A DNA stretch of 64,000 bases from Acanthamoeba castellanii str. Neff (lineage: Eukaryota; Discosea; Longamoebia; Acanthamoebidae), in contig NW_004457260.1 in assembly GCF_000313135.1 (NCBI RefSeq), forward strand, positions 173,735-237,734. Reading direction: 5' to 3'. The notes under the pieces were generated by a model that saw only the letters and a program-made list of their open reading frames with translations, was not told where the DNA came from and ran no database searches. This document shows, one piece after another, positions 33,068 through 44,500 of the stretch. Each line of letters opens with the position of its first letter. Position 1 is the first letter of the stretch. Made by a program: the position numbers and the translations under genes.

Positions 33068-35724
33068 ATGCTGCGCGTGTCGGTGAGCAAGGGCAAGGGA
33101 AAGGAGAAGGATGAAGAGGAGACCCTTAAGGTCCATCTCCCCTCAGCCAAGCGCCAATTCAATGCCGTTCTCTACGGCGACATGGTCCAAAAGGGATTCG
33201 CCCACCTCTACGGCGGTAGCGCCTCCCACCTTCACCTCCCCCATTCCCAGAGTTTCAAATTTCTTCCTTTTAATTCCTGTGTAGAGAGAGATGATTGATT
33301 TGCGTGTCCTTGTCGTTGAATCACAGACACCAAGATCAGCGACGTGACGTTGGTCCTGGGGGATGAAAAGGTGGCCGTGCATCGACTCGTGCTCAGCGTG
33401 TGGTCAGGTACGCGCATTTCTTCTTCTTCTTCAAGGCTTGGTGGGCGCTTGGGCCTCCCTTCCACATTCTTAACCGACACGTCAACTGTGGGTGGGCGCC
33501 CCCGCAGACACCTTCCGCACGCTACTCGAGGGCGCCAAGGCCGAAGTGGTCATTCCTCTCGAGAAAGAAGGTGTGCAGCCTCGCCCCCCCCCTTCTAGCC
33601 CACATGGGTCTGAATCGCATTCGGTACTCACCTACCTGGCGGCGGTCGCTGCAGACATGGAGGACTTCAAGCTGATGCTGAAGCACATGTACACGGGCGA
33701 GACCGACTTCATCAACGGCCAGAACGTGCTCTCACTTCTCAGTCTCGCCAGCTACTACAACATTCACTCCCTCAAGGTGCCCACCGCACACGCACGACAC
33801 GACACGACACGACACGACACGACACGACACGACACGACACGACACGACACGACGACACGCACACGCACACGCACACACTGCACACGACGTTGCTGATGTG
33901 TGTGATCTCTCTCTCTCTCTCTGGTTGGGTACGACAGGAGACGTGCGGTGAGTTGCTGGGCGACCTGGTGACGGACGACAACCTGTTCTTCTTCCTCGAC
34001 GTGGTGGACAAGTATGAGGTGAAGGCCCTCGAGGCCGCGTGTGGCTCGCACCTCGCCGAGCACTTCCAGGACCTGGTCAACAACGGCAAGCTGGACGACC
34101 TCGAACCGTCCACCTGGGCCGAAATCGTCAAGACCGACGACATCCGTGTGAGGTACGACGACACACGACACGCACGACACACACGACACGCACGACACGC
34201 ACGACACGCATACGACGACACACGACGACACGACACACGACGACACACACCACAGGGTAATGACAGATTTTCTTTGCGCAGATCCGAGGAGGAGCTCTTC
34301 GACGCCGTCATCCGCTATACCAAGCAGTTCAAGGCCAAGGACGTGCGTGAACAGGCGCTGACCACCATTCTGCCCTACATCCGCTTCCCCTTCATGAGCC
34401 CGCGCTTCCTCGTCACGGTACAATTCATTATTTATTATTCTTAATTTTGTATTTTTCCCAATTTAATTCATGAATTAATAATATTAATATATTTATATTC
34501 TATGGCGAGTGCAGAAGGTGGAGGGCAATGAGTCGATCAGGGACCTGCCGGTGGTGCAGGACCTGCTCCACGAGGCCTATCGCTACCGAGTCAACCCGAG
34601 CTCCGTCAAGAACATCCGATCCACGCCCAGGACAGGCCACCAATTCAACCCCGAGCAGAGCCACGCAAGCATCACACTCTCCGACGACAAGCTCACGGTT
34701 TGCCCCTCTCCCTTTCGCCTCTTGAAACAGAACAAACCATCCACTGACACTTTATGCGCGTGCGTGCGTGCGGCGTTGATGTAGGCCACGCTCAGCGCCA
34801 GCATCGGATGGGCGAACGCGTCGTGCACGACGCCCCTCACCCGGGACAATCCCTACATCGAGTTCAAGGTGGGCAACGGCACTCCGGGCCAGCTGATGAT
34901 CGTACGTCCGCTCTCACTTCCCATTTGACCCGCAGCCCCCACGCTCTGGTGATCAACTCTTCTCACGTGCTCCACCTTTCACGTGCGATTTTCAGGGCGT
35001 CGTATCGGGCACTTGCAGCACCACCGGCTATGCCGGCCAATACAGCAACGGGTACCGATGAGCGCTGCACACGCACACACACGCACACACGCACACGTAC
35101 TAAGCGTTATGCGCGTTGGGGCAGATGGACATACTACTCGTCGGGCCAGGTCTACAACTCCAGCACCACGCCCTCCACGGGCCAGACGTACACCACCGGC
35201 GACACCGTCGGCGTGTTCGTCGAGTTTGACAAAAACATCGTGCACTTCTTCAAGAACGGCAAGAGCTCCACAACGTACACGCCAACTCCCCCCCCCAACC
35301 GTGCTGCCGCACACAGCTGACGCCTCGTGTGTCGTGTGTGTGTGTGTGTGTTAGTGTTTCGAATGTGTCTACGTCGAACGGCCAGCTGTTCCCCAACGTG
35401 AGTCTCAACTCGATGGGCAACAACGTGAGTGTGATCCCCTACGCGCCGATTCCCGAGGAACTAAAGGCCAAGATGAAGAATGCGCCCTCCACCCGCAAGA
35501 AGAGGTCCGTCTTGTTGGTCGTTTGTGTGCGTGCGCTGTGCGCTGACCCACGGACAACGATCCGACCAACTCTGAGCAGGGCCAAGCTTACGGCGTCTTC
35601 TCTGGGCCGCACGTACGGAGATGAGAATGATGGCACGCCGGGCATCGAGCCCAGCGAAGAAGAAGCCGCCGAAGCCATCGACGGCACCACCTTCATCAAG
35701 CGCTTCCTCCGTTTCAAGTTCTGA
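33068..35724 (+). CDS. BTB-BACK-SPRY domain protein
   Basis: About 11 short exons from ATG 33068. Order: short basic N-terminus; BTB/POZ fold (ISDVTLVLGDEKVAVHRLVL, DTFRTLLEGAKAEVVIPLEK, MEDFKLMLKHMYTGETDF); a BACK-like helical region (DNLFFFLDVVDKYEVKALEA, LEPSTWAEIVKTDDI, SEEELFDAVIRYTK); and a C-terminal SPRY/B30.2-like domain (YIEFKVGNG, GQTYTTGDTVGVFVEFDKNI, VHFFKNGKS, PNVSLNS). BTB-BACK proteins often act as CUL3 ubiquitin-ligase adaptors with the C-terminal domain choosing the target; this role is inferred. The intron at 33,780-33,890 contains a pure CGACA array. Ends FIKRFLRFKF with TGA at 35,722-35,724. Confidence 0.85.
33793..33856 (+). repeat. CGACA pentanucleotide microsatellite in an intron
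   Basis: About twelve uninterrupted copies of a five-base unit (CGACA/ACACG), followed by CACACG units, inside an intron of the BTB-SPRY gene. Shorter arrays of the same unit or its complement occur in introns at 5,525-5,580, 34,155-34,250, 38,645-38,705, 51,655-51,685, 60,690-60,770 and 63,485-63,570. Confidence 0.9.
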
Positions 35725-36164
35725 ACCCGGCCTTGATTCCCTATCACGCCTTCCTTCCCCTTTCCTAGTTTCTCTTCTTCTTCTTGTTCCTGTATCAACA
35801 CCTTCCTTGGCCTCAAGTGAGTAAAGGTACATTGTATTTGAGTGGTTGCAGCGCTTTACAGGAGGAGAGCTGGCAACCGGGAGAGATGAAGAGGATGAGT
35901 CTTTACAAAGAGGAGAAAGAGAAATGAACATCTGTACAAAGAGGGGGGAGGAAGCTGTGCAAAAGGGAAAGGTGGGGGAGAAAGAGGGCGGTCCCAGGTG
36001 GTCGGCAGAATCGTTGGCTTGCTCTCTCGGGCTTCTTGAGTCTCGCTCCATGAAATCGCCGCTATCGGTTTGTTAAACCTCTCTCGTTACGTCGAAGCCT
36101 TGTTGATGTTGTTGTTGAGCAAGCGAGCTGCGTACCGCCTGAGCTGGTAGGTGGAGCCGTCCTC
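35725..36164. other. Convergent 3' spacer
   Basis: The space between the stop of the BTB-SPRY gene (+) and the stop of the RING gene (-). A/G-rich from 35,860 to 36,000. No gene seen. Confidence 0.5.
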
Positions 36165-37253
36165 TTAGTGGATCCTGTTCCCCCGCGAGAGACGTTCGAA
36201 CACGGGCGACATGGCGACCGAGGGCGACGGCTGCGGAAGGCAGCAGAAGGAGAGGAAGGGGAACGAGGGCGCGACGTTGAGCTGATGGTGGCCGTGGTGG
36301 TTGTTGTGGCGACCGGTAGTGTGGGCGAGCGTCACGTTCTGGGTCGACTGGCGTCCGTTAGCGAGCGCGTTGAGGTTGACCCGGGTGAGGTTGAGGTGGG
36401 GCGCCAGCGTCGCAGGATCCTCATCTTGCTCGATCAGGGCCATCCGACCAGACATGGTCATGCGCTCCCCATCGACCGACGCCGGGAAGAGGAGATCCAT
36501 CACCTGGTGGAAGATGCCCCACGTGGCCGCAGACGATCCCGACCCCGCGCTCTCGGCCTGCAGCGCCAAGGCCCGCTCCCTCCGCTTGGCCTCCTGCTCG
36601 CGCTTCCGCTTGTGTACCTCCTTGATCGCCCGTATCGTGTCCTCGACCGTGCCTGTGCGGTCCAAGCCCAAGGTGATCAGTAACGGAAACGGCTTCGCAG
36701 CGAAAAGTCCGGAAAGTGAACGCGAAAAAGAAATCGAAAAAGAAAGCGCAATTTCAAGGAACAAATCTCGCGAGATGGCGATTGGGGGTTTGGGCCTGGA
36801 TGGCTTGAGATGGAAGGGAATGGCCTGAGACGTACCGATGAGGTTGTAGAGCTCGACGCCTGTCTCGAATTCGTTTCTGCAGATGGGGCAGGTATTGCTG
36901 ATTTCGATCCATCTCGTGATGCAGGGCAGGCAGAAGAGATGGCAGCACGATGTCAAGACGTACTCCTTCCCGTCGAAGCAGATGCAACAGCTGTCGTAGG
37001 CGTCTTCCTCTTCCTCCTCAAGAGTTACACCCCCAGCTGAGGAAGAACTCTCCTTCCGCAGTTGATTGTCCGAAGGGTCGGGGCTGGGCCGACCGCGACC
37101 GTCTTCTTCGCCGCTTCGAGCCGAGTCCCGCCTTCGAGGCCGAGTTTCGGCATCGTTGGTCGCCATCTCCAGAACGTCGTTGGGATCGCGAAGATCTGGT
37201 TGATTCTGTACATTCAGCACTCGGGTCGCGTCGTTCACAGCCACAGTCGCCAT
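36165..37253 (-). CDS. RING-finger protein (probable E3 ubiquitin ligase)
   Basis: Two exons on the minus strand, 37253-36836 and 36652-36165; 301 residues after splicing. The intron (GTACGT...CACAG) happens to lack stops, so the unspliced frame is also open; the spliced form is preferred because it joins ELYNLIG directly to TVEDTIRAIKEVHKRKREQ. An acidic linker (LEEEEEDAYD) precedes a C3HC4 RING: CCIC, then SCCHLFCLPCI and TCPICR, with ligand spacing that fits RING-HC. The C-terminus has a charged helix and a His/Asn-rich tail. RING proteins recruit E2 enzymes; the target is unknown. No membrane segment is seen in the spliced form. Confidence 0.88.
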   Translation of the reverse strand: MATVAVNDATRVLNVQNQPDLRDPNDVLEMATNDAETRPRRRDSARSGEEDGRGRPSPDPSDNQLRKESSSSAGGVTLEEEEEDAYDSCCICFDGKEYVLTSCCHLFCLPCITRWIEISNTCPICRNEFETGVELYNLIGTSQAIPFHLKPSRPKPPIAISRDLFLEIALSFSISFSRSLSGLFAAKPFPLLITLGLDRTGTVEDTIRAIKEVHKRKREQEAKRRERALALQAESAGSGSSAATWGIFHQVMDLLFPASVDGERMTMSGRMALIEQDEDPATLAPHLNLTRVNLNALANGRQSTQNVTLAHTTGRHNNHHGHHQLNVAPSFPFLSFCCLPQPSPSVAMSPVFERLSRGNRIH

Positions 37254-37943
37254 ATTTCTATCGTTGGATTGTTCTTCGAATCGATCTATCGCCCTCGTTG
37301 AAGTGCCGATCCGTAAATCGAAGCAGAAGTAGAAGTCGGTGCTGAAGATGGGCTGGATGGTGAAGAATGGGAGGTGCAGGTGCGCTTGTGGAGAGAGAGT
37401 TTGTTTGTACAGCTATACAGCCACCGATGCCAGCCGGACGAAGATTGACAGAAGAGCCAGACGAAAGCACGAAGCTACACGAACTTACTGCTGGCGTTGA
37501 GACAAGGATTGACGTCAACAAGCCTGAAGAAGATGAAGAGGCAAACAAGAGCTAGATTGCAAGAGAGGTCCTACCTCGGTTGTGCCGATCAATCGAAACA
37601 GATCTTCTCGAAACGCGTCGGATCTTATCGCCTCGATTCGCCCGACCCGCGTCTGAGTTTCCTCCTTCCTCCTCCCGAGAACTGTATGTCAGTCCTCTTC
37701 TTCTTCTTCTTCACTGACTCTCCTTCTTCGCCTCGGGTCGTGGTGATGGGCGCTCGTTTGAGTATTGAATAGCCTACGGTGCCACCCGCAAACTTTCCGT
37801 GCGGAAAGGACTCTGATTTGTGGTTGGCCCCCCCATTTTCCGCATCAGTACTGATCGCAGAAATAAGGAAATGAAAAGAAATGTCCATTTCCTACTGCCA
37901 ATCTATCAATCGAATGCGGCAATAGATTGATCCGTTCTAATGG
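37254..37943. other. Divergent promoter region (RING / taspase)
   Basis: 690 bases separating two genes that point away from each other. A 62-codon plus-strand frame (37,367-37,555, MGGAGALVEREFVCTAIQPP...) exists without homology or splice context; it may be a leader ORF. Otherwise nothing is seen. Confidence 0.45.
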
Positions 37944-39878
37944 ATGTGCGAGCGGGTAGGGAAGATGGAGGTGGAAGAGATAGTCGATGATAGATCTCGA
38001 TGCGAGCAGCGTGCTAGGTCAATTGATGTGCAAGATGGACTCTCACGGTTCTTCATCGGCGTACATGCGGGGGCGGGCTACCACGGGGCGACCAACGCGC
38101 CAGCCTTCAAGCGTGCCCTCAAACGGGCTCTCCTGTGCGCCGCTCGCACCTTGCTTCCTGCTGGCACGTAGCTCCCTGTGAGATGTTCGATAAGAAAGGG
38201 AGCTTTGACTCTGATGATTTTCCGGTTTGCCGAACAAGGTGGACGCGACGTGCGCAACGTAGGGCCGACTGACGCTGTGGTGGCGGCTATCGCGTCGCTC
38301 GAGGCAGATCCCGTGACCAACGCTGGCTTCGGCTCCGCACTCACACTTCATGGTTTCTCCACCGTCAATTTGCTTCTATGAAGAGTTAGTCTCACATTCG
38401 CAACCTGCGCACACTCCACTCAAGGCAAAGTGGAGTGCGACGCAAGCGTGATGGGCGCAGCGAGCGAAGCTTCCCTGAGTGACGGTGGATTCGGCGCCGT
38501 GGGAGCGGTGTCCGGAGTGCGAAGTCCGATTACGCTCGCCCACGCCATCATGACCGCTGAGCGCAAGGGCCGACTGCCCCTTGGCCGAGTCCCGCCCATG
38601 TACTGCGCCCGTTCCCATGCGCACCAAGCGCTGCAGACCCAACCGGCTCTGACACGACACACGACACAACACGACACACGACACACGACACACGACACAA
38701 CACGACAACGCGAATAGGTTCCTGGTGGGCGAGGGAGCCAGACGATGGGGCCTGGCCCACGGAGTTGAGGGCGTGCTGCCGTTGCCTTCCTCGCCCACGT
38801 CACACCTCAGGCGGAAGCGGGCTCGACATGAAACGGAAAAGAGAAGAGACGGAGGAGATGATGATGACAAAGGCGAAGTAGAAGGCGAAAGCGGAGAAGA
38901 CGAAGATCCGATGGTCGCGCCGAGGGCAAGGGCCGCGTGGGAAAAGTACAGCGCACGCCTGCGGCTGTGGGCAGAGCTGGAGGAACGGAAAGAAAGACGG
39001 AGGTGCGGCGCCGACGAAGCCGAAGGCGACGACGGCGACAATGACGGAGGTGGCGAGGTCCACCGGGCCAAGCGGCCAAAGACAGACCTCGCCGCCGCTG
39101 AGGCGGAAAGTGACAGTCTCTACGACACTGTGGGTGCAATCTGCATCGACGCCACCGGCAAGACCGCTGCGGGAGTGTCCAGGTGCGCTCAGCCGCAACC
39201 ACTTGCTTTGTACGAAGCTCAAACCTACTCACCAACACGCGCGTGTTGTGCAGTGGTGGCATCGCTATGAAGTGGGAAGGTCGAGTGGGCGAAGCCGCTC
39301 TCTACGGGTGCGGCTGCTGGGCTTCGGGCCTCGACCTGAACCCATCGTCGTCGTCGGCCACACCGCGATCACCCCGTGTGGCGGTGGCATGCAGCGCCAG
39401 CGGGGTGGGCGAACAGATCACCAAGTCCCTGCTCGCGTCGACGGCCTGCAGGGAGATGGTGGGCGCTGACGAGGCGGACGTCGGTGCGCGGCGAGCGCTC
39501 GAGCACTTCTTCGCCGCCAACGCGCGCGAGGGCGACGGCACCCAGCACGCGGGGTTCATCGCCCTACGAGCCACTACGACTTCCCATAGTGGTAGAAGTG
39601 CGGAAGAAGGAGAAGAAGAAGAAGGAGGAGAAGAAGACGACGATGCCGCAGCATTGATCGAAGGCGACCTGGTGGTGGCCCACAGCACCGAGTCCATGGC
39701 CTACGGCTTCATCGACCACACGCTGCGACCTCGGGTACGCGTCCCGCTCGGACCCCCCCCCAAACCTTCGTCTCTGTTTGCTGCAGGACTGACCTAACGG
39801 TCGCTGTAGGTGTACATATCGCGCCTTGGCCGAGGCGAAGGGAAGCAGTGCTGCGTCGTTCACCCCTTCCATTTGTGA
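37944..39878 (+). CDS. TASP1: Taspase-1 (threonine aspartase)
   Basis: Exons: 37944-~38168, ~38235-38352, 38425-38599, 38718-39182, 39254-39734, 39810-39878; the boundary between the first two is unsure. Landmarks of the type-2 asparaginase family, taspase branch: FFIGVHAGAGYHG, PTDAVVAAIASLEADPVTNA, ECDASVMG, LPLGRVPPMFLVGEGARRWG, then SLYDTVGAICID, whose Thr (codon 39127-39129) is the autocatalytic nucleophile, and SGGIAMKWEGRVGEAALYGCG. Taspase-1 self-cleaves before this Thr and then cuts MLL-type and TFIIA-type nuclear substrates after aspartate. A ~90-residue charged insert (about 38,800-39,090) with possible nuclear signals precedes the cleavage site, like the flexible loop of animal taspase. 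The tail after DHTLRPR is short (VYISRLGRGEG...). Confidence 0.92.
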
Positions 39879-40174
39879 GCAGCTGCCGACCTCCCACATC
39901 GCATAACGTTTGGATTTGAGATGAACGTTCATCCGGAAACATGTTAAAAAAGAGACTTTTCCCTTCTTTGTGTACAGTTGCCAACAGGGGCATCATCTTC
40001 CACAACAGAACACACTATGCAAGAAGGACAAGACAAAGATGATATGCTCTCCCTCAGCTCAAGCAACCCACTCACTGCCAAGGTGAGGGTCAACCACTCC
40101 GCAGAGAATGATCCATCACGCTCTCTCAGTGGCATTAGCGAGACGGGGTTCGACTGGGGTGCGTTTGATTGAGT

Positions 40175-41412
40175 CATGGGCGACTCGTGTGACGGCCTGC
40201 TCAACAAGTACCTCCAGGAGAAAGAGAAACAGCGCGAAGGCCTTCCGCGCCACCTCCACTCCGAGGAGGAATTGGACAGAAGTTGACGCTGAGTTGGGGC
40301 TCGAAGGGAGTCTTAACTTCCTACGCACACCATGTTGGCCACCCCCCCCCCCTTACATGGAGACTAAAGGGCTTGTGCTGCCTGTCCCTCCAGCTGGCTG
40401 TTGCGCTTGGTCGTGTCCATTTCTCAGTCTGGGCCGCCAATACCAGGAAAGTGCTTCAGGCAAGGGTCTCGAGAGAATATTAAGTGGCTTTGGGGAGGTT
40501 CGTGACACGAAGGTGCAGCCCAAGCGAGGAGGGTGGGGAGGGCCGGCGCAAGCGAAAAGGGGCGGCCCGAGCGTCTCCTACACCGCACCCGTGCCGACTC
40601 CGACCACGCCGCCGTCGGGTCCGACATCGTTGTCAACGTCAACCACGTTGAGCGGGGCGGGCAAGAACGGGACGAGGTACATCGTGGTGCTGGGCAAGCG
40701 ACTCAAAAAGAACGGGAAACCGGAGCTGTGCCTCTCCGAGCGCCTGGCCTTTGCCATCGACCACTTCAAGAGCACCTACCAGCCTGGTACGCACGCGTCT
40801 CTGTTGTCTTTCTTTCTCGCCCGACCCAACGTCAGTCGCGCATCGTTGGACAAACTCCCTCACGCACCCTTACGTGTGCGGTGATGCGTGTGCGGTGGTG
40901 TGCGCGCGTGTGCAGGGCACTTCTTGGTGATGAGCGGGTCGATGGTGGAGAAGCGGGCCAACATGACCGAGGCCGAGTGCATGAAGCGCATCGCGGTGGA
41001 GGCCGGCGTGGATCCGTCGCTCATCCTGCTCGAGGAGGTCTCCTGGAACACCTTCTCCAACGCCTTCTGCACCAAGAAGCTTCTTCATCAACTCATCACC
41101 AACCGTAAGTCCATCTTCCACATTCACGTCTCCTCTGATGAAGACGACGAGATGATGACGATGAAGATGATGCCAACAGGGGACAGGGTGACCGAGGTGG
41201 TGGTGGTCACAAGCGACTTCCACGGGTCGAGGGTGCAGCGGGTGTTCGAGGCCGTGTTCGAGGACTGCCGGCACAGCTTCATCGCGCTCTCGTTCGCCAA
41301 CGCCCCGGCCACGCTGACCGAGGCCCAGGTGGCCCGCGAGGCCCGGGCCGAGACCCAGATGCTGGCCAAGTTCGACGCCGACCTGCAGCGACACCTCGCC
41401 ATGACCTGGTAG
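40175..41412 (+). CDS. DUF218 (YdcF/SanA-like) protein
   Basis: The likely start is ATG 40175 (MGDSCDGLLNKYLQEKEKQR); an upstream exon at 40,017-40,082 is possible but did not join in phase. The recognisable part is RYIVVLGKRLKKNGKPELCL and SERLAFAIDHFKS (~40,675-40,785), HFLVMSGSMVE, EAECMKRIAVEAGVDPSLIL, LEEVSWNTFSNAF, and EVVVVTSDFHGSRVQRVFEA, ending DLQRHLAMTW with TAG at 41,410-41,412. The pattern (VVLG near the start, a SG turn, E.xxxNTxxN, and VTSxFHxxR) is that of DUF218. Bacterial members are YdcF, which binds SAM, and the envelope protein SanA; biochemical role unclear. The exon structure between 40,285 and 40,470 is unresolved. Confidence 0.75.
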
Positions 41413-41592
41413 CCCACGTTGCGCGCGACTCTTGGTGTTGTTGGCGAAACAGTCTTTCGTATGTTGTTCGTTAAAGACCTCACCACCACCCTATTGAGCG
41501 CCAACTTCCGAACTCCGCTTTAACTGCACGCGTGCAAACCTTTGGGCCCCAAAGCGCAAACAAAGTCTGGCACAGATCACACCAACGCAGGC

Positions 41593-44500
41593 ATGTCGCT
41601 CGAACTGGTATGTCGTGGGTGGGAGTGAAGAGAGAAGGCTCTGGCGCGAAGGCTCACTGCGGCGCCTGCACAAACAAACAGGCAGACTTGGTGGCGCGTG
41701 TACTTGGGGCTGAGGAGGAGGCGAATTCGCTGCTCATTCTGAAGCTGGCGCTTGAGCCCGGCTGCCGTGCCCAGGCCAGGCAACTCATTGTCCAGACCCT
41801 CCAAACAAAGGTCCCTGCCGTCTCTTCCAGGAAAAAACAATTCTTTCGTTTTTCATTTTCGTTTTTCTTTTTCAAACAAACCTCCAGGCAGCGGAAAGGG
41901 GTGAGCGCCCTGTCTCGCAGGGAGAAGTGTGGCTGGCGTTTAAGCTTCCGCTGTGTGGGTTCGTCAATCGGCCAGGCTATGTCGACATGGCGGTGGAACC
42001 GCTGTTCCCCCTCATCGTACCACCACTTCTTCTGCACCTCAAGTGGCCTGCCAGACATTGGCTGATCGTCGTTGTTGATGTGTGGTCGTGTGTCGTGCTG
42101 TGTGTAACGGAGAAGACGAGTGCACAGACCAGTGAGAGGATGAAGGTTGTGCTGATCGAGTTCTTGGCCACCAACCGGCATAACGACGTTCTGTTGATTC
42201 TTGCGTGGCTCATCAAGAACGAGCCGCTCGACAAGGCCAGAGCCTGCGCTGTGTTCGCATGGGCCAAGCAGGGATGGTAAGAGGGATAGTAAGAGCGCGA
42301 TTGGACGACGAGGCGCTACCACGCACTCACCACTCCACTGAAACCTGCAGGGATGATAGCCGGCGGGGAGACGCCCAGAAATTCCTCACCGACCTTTGGG
42401 CCACCGTCTGCGATGGCACATCAAGTGCCGGGGATGGTGTGCGCCCTCTTGGACCGCTCACCGAGGCTGCTCTGGGTACTTGCTTCCTGTGGCCTACGAC
42501 ACACACCACACGACACACCACCACCAACCAACACAAAACGTGCAACGCACACAAACACTGCACAGCCATCGTGACGCTCCAATTGGTCTACCGGCCTCCC
42601 GCGGCTGCGGTCGAGCGTGCGGTTGCACTGATACAGAACGCGCTCGAACTGGAACAGGCCTGGGTCGATGTCGACGGTGCGAGCTTTTTTTTTATGTCCG
42701 CTTGGCCTGGGCCTCTCCTTGCCCGCAGAAGCTGACCATACACACGATGCCGCCTCCGAAACGCAGGTGGCGAGTCGCTGCTCACTTATCAGAAGGACCC
42801 CCACCCCGTGCCCATCACGGAGCTCGTGCCCGAAGAACACCTGCCGCTGATCATGGAACACATCGCGCTCCACCGACAGCGAGAGCCGGCGGTCTTCGCC
42901 CAGCCCACCTCTTCCGTAGCCAGCCTGGGCCTCACGCCCGAGCAGCTAGCGCTGCTGCCCGCCCACATGCAAGCTGAGGTGGCCCGGCAACTCAAGTTGG
43001 CGACCCACCCGGACGAGCTTTGCCTGCCGGTGGGCTGGGAGGACTTGGAGCTCTCTCAGGTATTCCCTAGTCGGCCTTTACAGCTTAACCGTGCCGCACT
43101 TCGGCTGACGTGTGCGAATTGCACAGCTTGCTTTCAGCGCGCTGGGCGACTCGGATCGCTGTTGGGCGCAACCGCACGCGTGGCGTTGCCTGCTGGAGCG
43201 ATTGTCGGGCCAAGCCGACCCCAAGCCCACGTAAGCCCAGCACACACAAACCCTTGTGGCCCAGCAGACCGCACTCACAACACGCACACACGCACACACG
43301 CACACAATACTGCATACACACACACCACACACACGCTACCACACATGAGCGCAGTCGTCGACTACTGTACTGTTTGCTGAACATGATGATGGCCGACCCA
43401 CTGCCGGAAGAAACGAGCTACTACGCCCCCGAGCTCGACCCCGCGCTGGTGCAAGTGCTCAACGAGCTGGCCTTCGACGATCGCTACGCGGCCTTCTGGC
43501 GCGTCGTCGACACCTTCAGCCAAGTAGAGGAGAAGGACGCCGAAGAAGAGGAAGAAGAAGAGAAAGGAGAGGAGGCTCCGCTGACCAATCCTTTCCAGCT
43601 GTTCGGCTTGCCACCCGATCGATCGAGCCTGCAGGCCTGGCTTCAGACGCCCCTGCCGCCCCATGTGGCCGGACGCAAACGGTAACCAGTAGTTCATGTC
43701 GACATGCGGTTGATGGCCATGGCCCACTTACCAATTGCACGTGGTGTGCAGATTCCCGCACCTGGCCGGGCTGGAGGCGTTTGCCTGGGACTCGGTAGCA
43801 CAAGCCTACGGCTCTGGTGCGCACCTCCCCCCCCCGAGTTTCACTGGCGATGGTGGTGATGATGACCAGTGGATCTCTTATGTGAGCGCGCTCCCATCGT
43901 CACAGGAGTCGACCTGCCGAAGAACATCCGAAGGCTCGTTGACAGCGAGCCGGAGCTACGGATGTCCGCATTGTACAACATTGGCATCTCCGCGTTCCAT
44001 CAGGGTAGTCTATCCGCGAGCCTTTGTTGATCGCCAATGGCTTGCACTCACTCACTCACTCACTCACTCACTCACTCACTCACTCACTCACTCACTCACT
44101 CACACTCACTCACGCACTCACACTCGTTCCCTTCTGCAATGTCAGGCACGTACTACTCCTCCACCCCGCTCGTTGCCAAGTGGATCTCGGCTGTGCTGGA
44201 CTACGAAGACAGCCCCGACAAGCCCGAGCTGGTCAAGGTACTCTCCGAATGATGGTTCGCCTGTACCGTACCGCTGACCATAGCGCGTCCTCAGTTTCTG
44301 CTTTCTCTGGCCGGGGAGCCGGGCCAATGCAACTTGGCGGGGTTCGCGAGCGGCGAGAATCCGATCGGGCAGCCTCTGGCGCTTGAAACCCGCCAGGAGA
44401 TGGTGCGTGCGTGCCTGCCGCCTAGAAACGTTTTGAAGTTACATCTTTCTAACAGCACGACACGACACGACGCACACAACACACTTCAATAGGTGAGAAA

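Noticed and set aside
33793..33856. CRISPR-like regular repeat
   Set aside because: The repeats are pure five-base units without unique spacers, inside a eukaryotic intron.
36655..36835. Unspliced reading of the RING gene (362 residues, with an extra hydrophobic ALSFSISFSRSLSGLFA segment)
   Set aside because: The extra segment is exactly bounded by a GTACGT donor and a CACAG acceptor, and removing it keeps the frame; the apparent membrane segment is intronic.
37367..37555. 62-codon plus-strand frame as a gene
   Set aside because: It lies in a divergent promoter, has no homology that I can recognise, and no supporting splice or downstream structure.
44040..44130. THSLTHSL repeat protein reading
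   Set aside because: It is a CACT microsatellite in an intron; it is open in several frames only because the unit contains no stop.
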